DNA of 64,000 bases from Parvularcula bermudensis HTCC2503 (GTDB lineage: Bacteria > Pseudomonadota > Alphaproteobacteria > Caulobacterales > Parvularculaceae): NCBI RefSeq assembly GCF_000152825.2, contig NC_014414.1, positions 1,302,001-1,366,000 of the forward strand. The letters run 5' to 3'. Both the position numbers and the translations under genes were made by a program. Shown in pieces: positions 17,248-25,981 of the stretch; positions within the stretch are counted from its first letter, which is position 1, and each line of letters begins with the position of its first letter. The notes beneath the pieces are model-generated. The model made no database searches, was not told the DNA's origin, and worked only from the letters and a program-made list of their open reading frames with translations.

Positions 17248-19182
17248 ATGTTATTTCCGATTGCCCTTGCTTTTGTTTTTCAGTCAGTTGTTGACAAAGA
17301 ATATGTTCTGCATACGGCCGAAGCACCCTGGAGTGCTGTTGAGACCTGGGATGGTCTTCGGTTCGAGCTGCGCCCTGGCGATACTTGGGCAAATGACGTG
17401 GGACGCGCCAACAAGACGGAGCGCGCCGAAGCGTATTTCAAGGACCGGTTCAAGATTGGCGAAACCTATACGGTTTCTTTCCGCTTCATGCTTGAGCCCG
17501 GTGCGCCAAATACGGCCGATTGGCTGATCTTGGCGCAAGTCCAATCGACTTTTGATGTCGGGGAGCGCGGTCATAGTCCCGGCATTGCTCTCGCTCTCAA
17601 GGGAGAGCGGATGCGCATCATCTCCCGCTATTCACGGGAAAAGCTCTCAACCCCCGAAAATACATTCTACCTTCGTCATTATGAGGATGAGAAAAATCTC
17701 GAACGGGGTCGGTGGTATGAGTTCGATATGACCTTCAGAATCGACCCGTTTGCGAATGGTCTGCTTCGGGTAGAACGTAATGGGGAGCTTTTGGTCGACT
17801 ATCTGGGACCGATGGGGTTCAACGATATTCGCGGCCCCTATTTGAAGCTTGGGCTTTATCGCGATGCGGATAAATCAACCCTTGCTGCCCGATACAGCTT
17901 TCCGTTGCGGCAACATTACGGGTCACAATCGGCGATGTCGGTTGCCTTGGGCCCGTCTTCGCAATCGGCGAAAAACGTCGATGCTGTGTTGGTGGCGGCC
18001 GGTGGCAAGGGCGATATCTGGCCGGGGACGGCGAAGGGAAAGCTGATCGGCGGGCAAGGCTATGACACGGTCGATTTCTCTCAGATCGCAAAGGATGTTC
18101 GCGCTGCGCTGACGCCTTCGGACAAATCCCGGGTCACGCTTAATGGAGAAACGACCCTTTATATCGAGGGGATTGAGAATGCTATTGGAGGATCGGGCGC
18201 CGATATGTTCTCGGGGGGCGATGGCTCCAACATCCTGCTCGGCAATGGCGGCGACGATGAGTTGAAGGGCGGCCACGGGCCGGACAAGCTGGACGGCGGG
18301 GCGGGGGATGATACCGTCGATTACAGCTATACGGACAAGGCATTGATCTTGACGCTTGCCGAAGGGGCGTACACGGCCCCATTTGTCGGGAGCATTCAGG
18401 AAGATGTCCTTCGCGATCTTGAGAATGTGATTGGCGGGAATGGAGACGACATTGTGATCGGCGATGATCGACCCAACCGCTTCGATGCCGGTTCCGGCAA
18501 CGATACGTTTCAAGGGGGTGGCGGGGTCGATGTCTTTGGCGGCAGCAGAGGGAACGATACCGCCAGCTACGCCGATCAGGTGCTGAGCGTGTCCGTCACC
18601 TTGGCGAGCTATGACAGCGCCCGCGTCTATATTGGCGGCGTGCCGGATGATATTTTGAAGAATGTCGAGAATCTGATCGGCGGATCGGGAGACGACTACC
18701 TTGCCGGTGACGAAAACGGCAATGCCATCCTGGGGGGACCCGGCGACGACCTCTTGATGGGGGAGGGCGGTAATGACCTCCTCGAAGGAGGGGAAGGATC
18801 GGATCGACTCATCGGGGGCGGCGGGAATGACGAGTTGATTGGTGGGCTGTCGAAGGACGTGATGATCGGCGGGCCTGGGTCTGATCGCATGATCTATTAC
18901 AGCGCCGAGGACAGCCTTCCAGAAGATATGGATTGCCTGTGCGATTTTACGGCGGAAGACCGGGTCGATCTCTCGAATGTCGATGCCAATTATTGGACGT
19001 CGGGGCATCAGCGTTTTCGACTGACCCGCTATTTCACAGGTCGAGCCGGTGAGTTGTGGCTCTATTATGTCAATAATCACACGATCGCTTTCGGTGACAT
19101 GACGGGCAATCGCAGACCCGATTTCGGGTTCGTGATCCCCGGCTATATCTCCTATGAAGACGCAGCGCAGTGGACATATTAG
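17248..19182 (+). CDS. Polysaccharide-lyase-like protein with RTX calcium-binding repeats
   Basis: A 644-residue protein. Residues about 20-225 resemble the heparin-lyase-I-type jelly-roll family (Pfam Polysacc_lyase): RFELRPGDTWANDVGRANKTERAEAYF, cut here to its key residues RPGD, ERAEAYF, PNTADWLIL and GPYLKLGLYR. Residues about 265-560 contain glycine/aspartate-rich RTX nonapeptides (for example GGNGDDIVIGDD, GGSGDDYLAGDENG), which bind calcium and usually mark type I secreted proteins. The start is hydrophobic but lacks a good signal-peptidase site. No HlyB/HlyD/TolC-type exporter is in the window. Likely role: secreted trimming or release of the local exopolysaccharide. Substrate and activity are inferred. 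Confidence 0.75.
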   Translation: MLFPIALAFVFQSVVDKEYVLHTAEAPWSAVETWDGLRFELRPGDTWANDVGRANKTERAEAYFKDRFKIGETYTVSFRFMLEPGAPNTADWLILAQVQSTFDVGERGHSPGIALALKGERMRIISRYSREKLSTPENTFYLRHYEDEKNLERGRWYEFDMTFRIDPFANGLLRVERNGELLVDYLGPMGFNDIRGPYLKLGLYRDADKSTLAARYSFPLRQHYGSQSAMSVALGPSSQSAKNVDAVLVAAGGKGDIWPGTAKGKLIGGQGYDTVDFSQIAKDVRAALTPSDKSRVTLNGETTLYIEGIENAIGGSGADMFSGGDGSNILLGNGGDDELKGGHGPDKLDGGAGDDTVDYSYTDKALILTLAEGAYTAPFVGSIQEDVLRDLENVIGGNGDDIVIGDDRPNRFDAGSGNDTFQGGGGVDVFGGSRGNDTASYADQVLSVSVTLASYDSARVYIGGVPDDILKNVENLIGGSGDDYLAGDENGNAILGGPGDDLLMGEGGNDLLEGGEGSDRLIGGGGNDELIGGLSKDVMIGGPGSDRMIYYSAEDSLPEDMDCLCDFTAEDRVDLSNVDANYWTSGHQRFRLTRYFTGRAGELWLYYVNNHTIAFGDMTGNRRPDFGFVIPGYISYEDAAQWTY

Positions 19183-19462
19183 GAGATCCAGCGCACTCGG
19201 GACATGACATGCTGTGGCGGGCAATTTCGGGGGCGTTGCGCGTCCCTGCGTAGTCCGATCCGGCGATCGATATCCGCGCCTTGCTTGGATGCCTCAGCGG
19301 CCGAGGAAGAGGCGGCTGTTAACCATTTGGGCATCTGGCCTTATCACGCGTGTTGAGCCCGGCGCTATCGTTGGGGGACGCCCGAATTAGGGTGAGAGGC
19401 GCTTGGCTGTTCCTCTATTCTGCCCGTTGGACGCCAGGCGAAAGCGCCCGACAATCATCGGT

Positions 19463-19487
19463 GCGCCCCCGTCGCGCTAGGGGGCGC
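19463..19487 (+). repeat. GC-rich 8-bp stem-loop
   Basis: GCGCCCCC and GGGGGCGC pair perfectly around a 9-base loop about 280 bases after the lyase-like gene. Only TT follows the right arm, so it is at best an atypical terminator or a 3'-end-stabilising structure. Confidence 0.35.
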
Positions 19488-19916
19488 TTGGCCGGATGAG
19501 ATCCCGGCGACGGTGCGCGAAAAAAAAGTCTTAATCCCCACCTTTTTTTGCCGAGCTACAATCATCATCAGGCCGATGGGTTTGGTGAATTTATTGTGAA
19601 CGGGGCCGCGATTGCTTCGGAATTGTGAGGCGTTCTGGCCACGATGGGACAAAATAGGGATGGGATCGCCCCCGATTTGTCGGTTTCCGCGTTAGTCTTA
19701 TCGGTGGGTAAGCCGAGAAGAGGTTTTGGGCCGTCGTCTCTCGAATACGCTGCTTTGTCAGGGATCAGGCCCCCACCCATGATCGGCATCGCCGGATTAG
19801 GAGACCGTTTATGGTAAATTTAGAGGTCTCTTTCGCGCGGCCCGCAGACGCATTTTTAACCTTGGCGCCAAAGAGCAATTTCGTGGGTTAATAATATGCA
19901 AAGAACATTTATAGAT

Positions 19917-19947
19917 TTGACAAGTTTTCTTATACGGACTGTATAGT
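19917..19947 (+). promoter_or_regulatory. Sigma70-like promoter immediately upstream of the GH113-like gene
   Basis: A perfect TTGACA at 19917-19922 is followed, after 19 bases, by TATAGT at 19942-19947 preceded by TG. The spacer is longer than the ideal 17, which the upstream TG may compensate. Transcription would begin within a few bases of the ATG at 19960, and no Shine-Dalgarno sequence precedes that ATG, so a leaderless message is possible. Confidence 0.5.
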
Positions 19948-19959
19948 TTAATACATAAA

Positions 19960-22900
19960 ATGATGCTAAAAGAAATTCTCATTTTATACGCGGCGATTAC
20001 AGCCTTTCTGCATTTTGGCTTTATTCAAAGTCATGAGGCAGAAATGCAGGACACTGGCCAAAATTCGCTTCAATTTTTAACTGACGATACTGAAGACTAT
20101 ACCCAGCTAACCGCCGTTGAGGATGGGGATGCCGACATCACATCATCGCTCTTTCTCGCGGTCGAGGAAGAGGCGCCCAAGGCAATGGAGCCCTCCTCTG
20201 AGGCTGGGCCCACCTTTAATCGCACGTTCAATGGGGTGAGTTTTGACTCCTTTGGGGGGGAGCTTTGGCAGCGCGCGGGGGCGCAGCTCGGTCTGGACGA
20301 AGCGGTCGCCATGAACGCCAATTCAATCGCTCTGACCCCGCGGCTATGGCAGGACAGCGCGACCGCCAGCCATGTTTATAATTCAGAAGACCAGACTGAG
20401 AGCCTCGCCAGCGTCGATCTGATGATCAAGACGGCGCATGCCCGCGGCCTTCAGGTCATGCTGAAGCCCCATATCAATTCCCATGATCGCAGTTTTTCAG
20501 GAACCTGGGCGCCTGAGGATGCCGACGCGTGGTTTGACTCCTATACGGCTGAGCTTCTCAATTTCGCGCGGATCGCTGAGGCGAATAATGTCGAGATGTT
20601 CTCGATCGCCAACGAGTTGCAGACGATTACTAGCGGCGCGTATACAGAACATTGGCTCGAGCTTATCGCTGAGGTGCGGGAGGTTTATTCGGGACAGATC
20701 ACGCTCGCCTCTCAATATTGGCGCCTGAACGAGATCGAGTTTCTCGATAAACTCGATTTTATCGGGGTCAATGCGTATTTCCCCCTTTCGGACAAAGACG
20801 TCCCTACAGCCGATGAGGTCTACGATGCGTGGACATCGCCTGGTGCCGCCTATGCCTCAAAGAACTTTGGCGGCCTGTCGGTGGTCGATTATACCAAGGC
20901 GTTGTCGGAGAAATACGACAAGCCGGTAATCATTACCGAAGTGGGCTTTCGGAGTATCGAAGGCGCGGCGACGGCGCCCGGCAATTATGCCATGGAGGGC
21001 GCGGCCAATGATGACGTGCAGACTGCTCTCTACGAAGGCTTCATGCGCGCTTGGGGCGAGCAGGGAGACTGGTTTCAGGGGACGTTCTTTTGGGGATGGA
21101 ATATCGCCGAAGGGCATGAGGGCGATTATTCGGTTCAGGGAAATGACGCCTACGACCTTGTTGCGGACGCTTTTGGCGGCGGCACCCAAGAAGCGTCATT
21201 CGCCCTCGCTAGTCTGAGTGCCGAGAGCCCCTCAGAAGACACAGTGGATATTACCGTACGCGTCTCAGGCAAGTCGAATGATGTCGTTACCCCAACGATG
21301 CTTGTCGCTCTTGATGGCCAGACAGTCGGCCTCGTCACGGTCGAGCATAATGTGCGGAAGGGAGATTTCGGGGAGTATCACTTCACCGTCGCCGATGCCG
21401 ATCCGTCGGTACTCAGTGTCTTCTTCGAAAACCCCGACAAAGGCACGGGTCTCTATGTCGATTATGTCGAGGTGGATGGCGTCCGGTATGAAGCCGAAGC
21501 CTTTGGGGTCGTGAACAATGCGATCCCCAACGATTATCAGACCTTCTCTTGGGCAGAAACATTGTGGACGGATGGTGCCCTGATCTTCGACCTGAAGAAT
21601 GGTATTGCGAATGGTGAGTATATCACCAGCACCGTTTCAGGGTGGGGCGAAGATATTGAGGGTACGTCGGACAAAGACTATATCACCTTAAGCGGCGGCA
21701 ATCACACGGTCGCCACCGGTGCGGGCGATGATATCGTTGATGCCAAAAAGGCGAAGGGCAACATTCTGGATACCGGCGCGGGGAATGACACGGTTCAGGG
21801 GGGCGCCGGCGCAGATCAGATCACGACCGGCGACGGCATCGACCACATCATCGTCGTTGAACACGGCGGTTTCGACACCGTTACCGATTTCGATGTGGCC
21901 CAAGACGTCCTTGATTTCCGGTACGCCAATACCTCCTCCACCGGTTTCGATATGAGCCATGAGGTGGTCGACGGCGTGGCGGGGACCTTGGTCACGTTCA
22001 GAGACACGAAGGTCTTTTTGGTCGGGGTCGATCCCTTGACCCTGCGGCCGACAAATTTCGCCTTTACCTACAGCAACACGCAAGGCGAAGAAGCTATCCC
22101 AGCCCCAGCGGTCGAGCTCCTCTTCTCGCATGACGGTGAGGCCCTCGACCTGGCGGTCGACGAGAATGAGACCGATGTGACGATCGTCGAGGCCACGCGG
22201 TCGGATGGGGGGGCGGTTCGCTATTCCCTCCTCGGTGGGGCTGATCAGGCCCTCTTTTCCATCGACGCTGTCACCGGCGCTCTACGGTTTAAGGAGGCGC
22301 CTGATTATGACACGCCGGCGCTGTTGGGCCGTGACACCCCGTTCGAAGTGATTGTTCGGGCGGCAACGCCAGAGGGGGTGACGGCGGATCAGACGGTTTT
22401 CGTGTCGGTCGATAACGTCAATGACAATGCCCCTATTTTTGACGAGGCGGCGGGCCAGAAGACGTTCCAGGTCGATGAGGGAACCACAGACATTGCGCGC
22501 CTGTCGACTCAAGATGCTGACGGATCCGAGGTCATCTACTCAATCGCCGGGGGGGCTGATGCCGATCTCTTCCGCATCGATACCGAGACGGGGGACCTCT
22601 CTTTCCTCGCGGCACCCGACTGGGAGCGTCCCGAGGATCAAGGAGGCGACAATATCTATGACGTGATTGTTCGTGCCACCGATGGAGAACATCACGTCGA
22701 TAAATCCCTCTCGGTCAAAGTCGACAATTTGTCCGAAGCCATTCGTGATCAAATGGGCGAAAGCCGTAGCGACGTCACTGCCTATCGTTTCGATGCAAAC
22801 TGGGCCGTCACAAGCGTAACGACCTCCACCACCGTTAAGATGACCACAGCGGATAAAACGGTCTACAAGGAATATGACGCCGACTGGAAGTTACAGTCCG

Positions 22901-23328
22901 TGACCGCCGTTCGCGTGAACGGCGACAAAGAATTCCACTTTCATTACAATGATAAATGGGAGTTTGTAGGCGCTGAGGTCCTGGAGATGGGCCATCAGAC
23001 CACCATCTATCATTATGATGAGGATTGGACGGCGACGAAGCATGAAATCTTCCGTGTCGAGGACGGAAAGGCGAAGCTCTTCTCCCACGACTTGGTGAGC
23101 GGGGAGAAATCCTTTCAGATCGCGACAAGGGTTGACGATGGGCTGTCGATCCAATTCTTCGACGGCAACAGTCAGAGCCAGGGGGGTGAATATGTGAAAG
23201 TCGACGAGGGCAGCGTCCTGACGCAGACTTTCGCGGCGGATTGGAGCACAACAGGCGCAGAGATCGTCCAGACCGATCTCGCGGATATCGCCGCTGACGA
23301 TGTAATCATGGATTGGTATTTGGGCTGA
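19960..23328 (+). CDS. Multidomain GH113-like glycoside hydrolase with CBM, RTX, cadherin and W-repeat domains
   Basis: A 1122-residue, probably secreted protein. Residues 1-27 are hydrophobic. About 70-400 form a TIM-barrel resembling GH113 beta-mannanases, with LKPHIN (168-173), the likely acid/base Glu219 in SIANE, GVNAYFPL, the likely nucleophile Glu327 in IITEVGFRS, and FWGWN. About 407-512 resemble calcium-dependent CBM36/60-type modules. RTX-like repeats (GAGNDTVQGGAGAD) lie near 570-640. Two cadherin-like repeats cover about 715-920 (SVDNVNDNAPIF). The last 180 residues carry a tryptophan repeat I do not recognise. The AT-rich upstream region and unusual architecture suggest transfer. 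Function inferred: cutting or binding of the cell's own or foreign polysaccharide. Confidence 0.78.
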   Translation: MMLKEILILYAAITAFLHFGFIQSHEAEMQDTGQNSLQFLTDDTEDYTQLTAVEDGDADITSSLFLAVEEEAPKAMEPSSEAGPTFNRTFNGVSFDSFGGELWQRAGAQLGLDEAVAMNANSIALTPRLWQDSATASHVYNSEDQTESLASVDLMIKTAHARGLQVMLKPHINSHDRSFSGTWAPEDADAWFDSYTAELLNFARIAEANNVEMFSIANELQTITSGAYTEHWLELIAEVREVYSGQITLASQYWRLNEIEFLDKLDFIGVNAYFPLSDKDVPTADEVYDAWTSPGAAYASKNFGGLSVVDYTKALSEKYDKPVIITEVGFRSIEGAATAPGNYAMEGAANDDVQTALYEGFMRAWGEQGDWFQGTFFWGWNIAEGHEGDYSVQGNDAYDLVADAFGGGTQEASFALASLSAESPSEDTVDITVRVSGKSNDVVTPTMLVALDGQTVGLVTVEHNVRKGDFGEYHFTVADADPSVLSVFFENPDKGTGLYVDYVEVDGVRYEAEAFGVVNNAIPNDYQTFSWAETLWTDGALIFDLKNGIANGEYITSTVSGWGEDIEGTSDKDYITLSGGNHTVATGAGDDIVDAKKAKGNILDTGAGNDTVQGGAGADQITTGDGIDHIIVVEHGGFDTVTDFDVAQDVLDFRYANTSSTGFDMSHEVVDGVAGTLVTFRDTKVFLVGVDPLTLRPTNFAFTYSNTQGEEAIPAPAVELLFSHDGEALDLAVDENETDVTIVEATRSDGGAVRYSLLGGADQALFSIDAVTGALRFKEAPDYDTPALLGRDTPFEVIVRAATPEGVTADQTVFVSVDNVNDNAPIFDEAAGQKTFQVDEGTTDIARLSTQDADGSEVIYSIAGGADADLFRIDTETGDLSFLAAPDWERPEDQGGDNIYDVIVRATDGEHHVDKSLSVKVDNLSEAIRDQMGESRSDVTAYRFDANWAVTSVTTSTTVKMTTADKTVYKEYDADWKLQSVTAVRVNGDKEFHFHYNDKWEFVGAEVLEMGHQTTIYHYDEDWTATKHEIFRVEDGKAKLFSHDLVSGEKSFQIATRVDDGLSIQFFDGNSQSQGGEYVKVDEGSVLTQTFAADWSTTGAEIVQTDLADIAADDVIMDWYLG

Positions 23329-23351
23329 CCTGAGCTATCAACCATGGCCAG

Positions 23352-23379
23352 GCAGCTGTGTCAGACAGCTGCTTTTCTT
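23352..23379 (+). terminator. Rho-independent terminator after the GH113-like gene
   Basis: GCAGCTGT (23352-23359) and ACAGCTGC (23365-23372) form a perfect 8-bp stem with loop GTCAG, followed by TTTTCTT. It lies 23 bases after the stop codon and should end the hydrolase transcript, making that gene monocistronic given its own promoter. Confidence 0.88.
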
Positions 23380-23638
23380 AGCAATTTGGTATTCATTAAT
23401 TGCTATCCATTCCTCGACAGACTTATGACCATTAGCTAGGCTATGTCATCTTTGGCGGCTGGGAAGGGTTTGGGCTAAGAAATCTCCCTCTTCAAGAGGA
23501 GGGTGGGTTTTTATGGTTTCGGCGAAAGGGGGGGCGTTGTTGTGCGACCTTGTTGGCATCAGGCAGTTACCTGTACTCTCTCATCTCCGCTGACGATGTT
23601 CATGATTTTTGCTTCGCCCATAACGGACGTACGTGTCG
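23380..23638 (+). other. Intergenic region before a glycosyltransferase
   Basis: No gene is visible. An imperfect hairpin around CTCCCTCTTCAAGAGGAGGG (23484-23503), followed by TGGGTTTTT, may be a second weak terminator. The promoter for the downstream polysaccharide operon (23639 onward) is expected here, but I could not assign -35/-10 boxes with confidence. Confidence 0.4.
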
Positions 23639-24748
23639 ATGAATTTTGTTTTTCTCGGGGGCTCCCCTAGACTGCTCGGGGGAGTCTATTTCTACATCTC
23701 TCGGGCGAAAGAGGCATTTTGTCAGTTCACCGAGCACAATATTCACGTCGTCCCTACCCACACTGGCTATCTTTCCCTATTGCGGTTGGGGCCCTTCCTT
23801 GGCAGCCTTTTTTCTTTGATCGGATATCGCTTTCGATCTATCGACGCGATATGGCTTAACTACGTCAATTTCCCTGATCTCTTTTTTCTCGTCTTCGCCA
23901 AAGCCTTGGGGTTTAAGGTCGTGGTCACGCCGCATCTGGGGGGCGCGTGGCGGTCCCAACAGAATCCAAGATTGCGGATCTGGAGCCGGCGGTTGCTCTC
24001 GCTCGCCGATCACATCGCCCTGATTTCCCGGACCCAGACCCTGGAGGTGGCGTTCCCTGAAAAGGTTGCAACGACAACGGTGCGGACCTTCCTGCCGCAT
24101 CAAATTTTTAGTGCCGCGGCCGAAGACTTGCCCGCAAAGACTGGTCCTTTGCGCCTCATCCATGCGGCGAGGCTGTCGGTGAATAAGGGCAGTTTTGCCT
24201 TTCTCGATGTGTGTGACCACCTCCGTGCTGTCGGTGTGCCGTTTTCGGCCAAGATCGCCGGGGGGGCAGACGAGAAAACGATGGGAGCTTTGCGGGACAA
24301 AATCGAGCGGCTCGGGCTTCAAGAAGAGGTCGAATTGCTCGGCTCCCTCAAATTCGACGACCTCCTCACCGAGTTGCGGCGTGCCGATATTTTGTTGCAT
24401 CTCTCGACGATTGATTCCTACCCTTTGATCGTCCTCGAAGCGCTTTCCTGCGGTGTCTTCCCCCTCTGCATCGGATTGGAAGGGGCGAAGGAGATGGTCA
24501 AAACCTATACGGGCAGCATTGTCAGTGCGGAGTCGCCCGTCGACGAAGCGGCACAATTCTTGACGGTAGCGGATGTCGAAGAGCTGAGGCAGCAGGCCGC
24601 CGCTGCGGCCCCGCAGGTCCAGGTGGATTACGGTTGGGAAATTGTCGTAGACGCCGTTGAGAAAGTGCTCCAGTCGGTCGCATACTCCCCATCGTCGGCG
24701 TCTCTGCCCTGGTCTATTGAGAGAAAACGCAAAGACGACACAGTGTGA
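23639..24748 (+). CDS. Glycosyltransferase family 4 protein
   Basis: A 369-residue GT-B fold enzyme. The N-terminal half has FLGGSPRLLGGVYFYISRAKEAF and KVVVTPHLGGAWR. The C-terminal donor domain has LRLIHAARLSVNKGSFAFLDV, EVELLGSLKFDDLLTEL and the acidic SYPLIVLEALSCGVFPLC segment typical of GT4. It should add one sugar to the lipid-linked repeat unit; the donor is unknown. I chose the ATG at 23639 over a GTG two codons earlier. First gene of a plus-strand run (acyltransferase, polymerase, flippase, glycosyltransferase) that probably forms an operon. Confidence 0.88.
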   Translation: MNFVFLGGSPRLLGGVYFYISRAKEAFCQFTEHNIHVVPTHTGYLSLLRLGPFLGSLFSLIGYRFRSIDAIWLNYVNFPDLFFLVFAKALGFKVVVTPHLGGAWRSQQNPRLRIWSRRLLSLADHIALISRTQTLEVAFPEKVATTTVRTFLPHQIFSAAAEDLPAKTGPLRLIHAARLSVNKGSFAFLDVCDHLRAVGVPFSAKIAGGADEKTMGALRDKIERLGLQEEVELLGSLKFDDLLTELRRADILLHLSTIDSYPLIVLEALSCGVFPLCIGLEGAKEMVKTYTGSIVSAESPVDEAAQFLTVADVEELRQQAAAAAPQVQVDYGWEIVVDAVEKVLQSVAYSPSSASLPWSIERKRKDDTV

Positions 24749-24835
24749 GCTGTCGCTTCTGCCTCATTCCCTTGTCAGGCCGTGATTGTGGGTTGAAACA
24801 GGGCGAGGGATAGCGGGCAATGTCAGCGGGTGGGT

Positions 24836-25981
24836 ATGAGTGCAACGACGCAAAGCCTGATCGGGAATTCCCCTGCAACGCCTCCCGCCCGGCAGACCCT
24901 TGCGAGCCTTCAAATCCTGCGCGGCATCGCAGCCGTTGCCGTCGCCTTCTATCACACGCATTTGATTGTGGCGCAGCCTGAATATGGCGGTGCCGTTCTG
25001 CTTGAGGGGATTGCGACCAAGGGCTGGATCGGCGTCAATTTCTTCTTTGCGCTCAGCGGCTTCATTATTTTTTACGCCCATGCGGCCGACTTTGGGCGTC
25101 CGGATAGGGCAGGACGATATTTGTGGCGTCGCTTCATCCGCGTCTATCCCGTCTACTGGGTTTATACCTCGGTGTTCGTCGCGGCCGCCGCAGTGGGGAT
25201 CGGCCATCCCGATTTTTCATGGGAGCTGCCGAACATGGTGGCGAGCTACACGCTCCTGCCCGTTGCGGCGGACATTATCGCGCCGCTACAGGTGGCGTGG
25301 ACCCTCTTTTACGAGGTTGGATTTTATCTGATTTTCCTGACGTTGATCCTGCACCAAAGGGTCGGCGCCATCGTCGTGTTGCTCTGGGCGGGGGCCATCA
25401 CGGTCAACACCTTCCTCCTGCCCTTCAGTGAGCTTTATGTGTTCCACGCGTGGAATTATTATTTCCTCGTCGGCATGGGGGTTGCCGTGCTCGCAAAGCG
25501 GGTTCCGGCTTCCTATGGCGCAGGGATCACCGGCATTGCGGCGTTGGCTTTGGGCATTGCCCTTGTCAGCGGCGGTGTCGATGACCGTATCAAGCTTGCC
25601 ATGGACGACCCCGTCAAATTGGTCCTTCTGGCGGTGATCTTCGCCGCCTTGATCCTGGGCGTCGTTCTTTGGGAGAAAGACAGGGTCAGTTGGACGCCGA
25701 TGCGGGCCTTGCTGGTGATCGGGAACGCGTCTTACTCAATCTATCTGGTCCATTCGCCGGTCATTTCTGTCCTCGCTCAACTCAATATGGTCGCGGGGGG
25801 CCTTCTCCCGGCGCCCCTCCTCTTTGTTGTTGGATTTTGCGGATCGGTGTGTGCAGGCACGATAGCCTATTTCCTCGTGGAACGACCCTTGCTGACCCTC
25901 ACCCGTGATCCGCAGCGGATTGGCGCGTTCCTTGGGATCGGCCAAGCTAAACGCGGTCAGGCCGAGGAGGGGCGACGATGA
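24836..25981 (+). CDS. Acyltransferase 3 family membrane protein
   Basis: A 381-residue ten-helix O-acyltransferase of the OafA/ExoZ type. The first helix has LQILRGIAAVAVAFYHTHLI with the family histidine, followed by GVNFFFALSGFIIFY and RFIRVYPVYWVYT. The C-terminus contains NASYSIYLVHSPVI, common in ExoZ-like sugar acyltransferases. The ATG at 24836 follows a GTG two codons upstream in the same frame. It overlaps the next gene by four bases (ATGA), indicating coupled translation with the polymerase. Confidence 0.92.
   Translation: MSATTQSLIGNSPATPPARQTLASLQILRGIAAVAVAFYHTHLIVAQPEYGGAVLLEGIATKGWIGVNFFFALSGFIIFYAHAADFGRPDRAGRYLWRRFIRVYPVYWVYTSVFVAAAAVGIGHPDFSWELPNMVASYTLLPVAADIIAPLQVAWTLFYEVGFYLIFLTLILHQRVGAIVVLLWAGAITVNTFLLPFSELYVFHAWNYYFLVGMGVAVLAKRVPASYGAGITGIAALALGIALVSGGVDDRIKLAMDDPVKLVLLAVIFAALILGVVLWEKDRVSWTPMRALLVIGNASYSIYLVHSPVISVLAQLNMVAGGLLPAPLLFVVGFCGSVCAGTIAYFLVERPLLTLTRDPQRIGAFLGIGQAKRGQAEEGRR

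Larger units (their letters stand above)
19183..19959 (+). other. Long intergenic region with stem-loops, no convincing gene
   Basis: No open frame here looks like a protein. Visible elements are a perfect hairpin (GCGCCCCC 19463-19470 and GGGGGCGC 19480-19487), an A8 tract at 19520-19527 with a T7 tract at 19543-19549, and a GAGACC/GGTCTC inverted repeat (19801-19806 and 19825-19830). The last 110 bases are markedly AT-rich compared with the surroundings and contain a promoter-like pair. The region may carry regulation for the large hydrolase gene that follows. Confidence 0.5.

Noticed and set aside
17923-19224. 433-codon minus-strand open frame over the RTX lyase-like gene
   Set aside because: Long antisense frames are expected over repetitive GC-rich RTX coding sequence; it has no domain, signal or ribosome-binding site.
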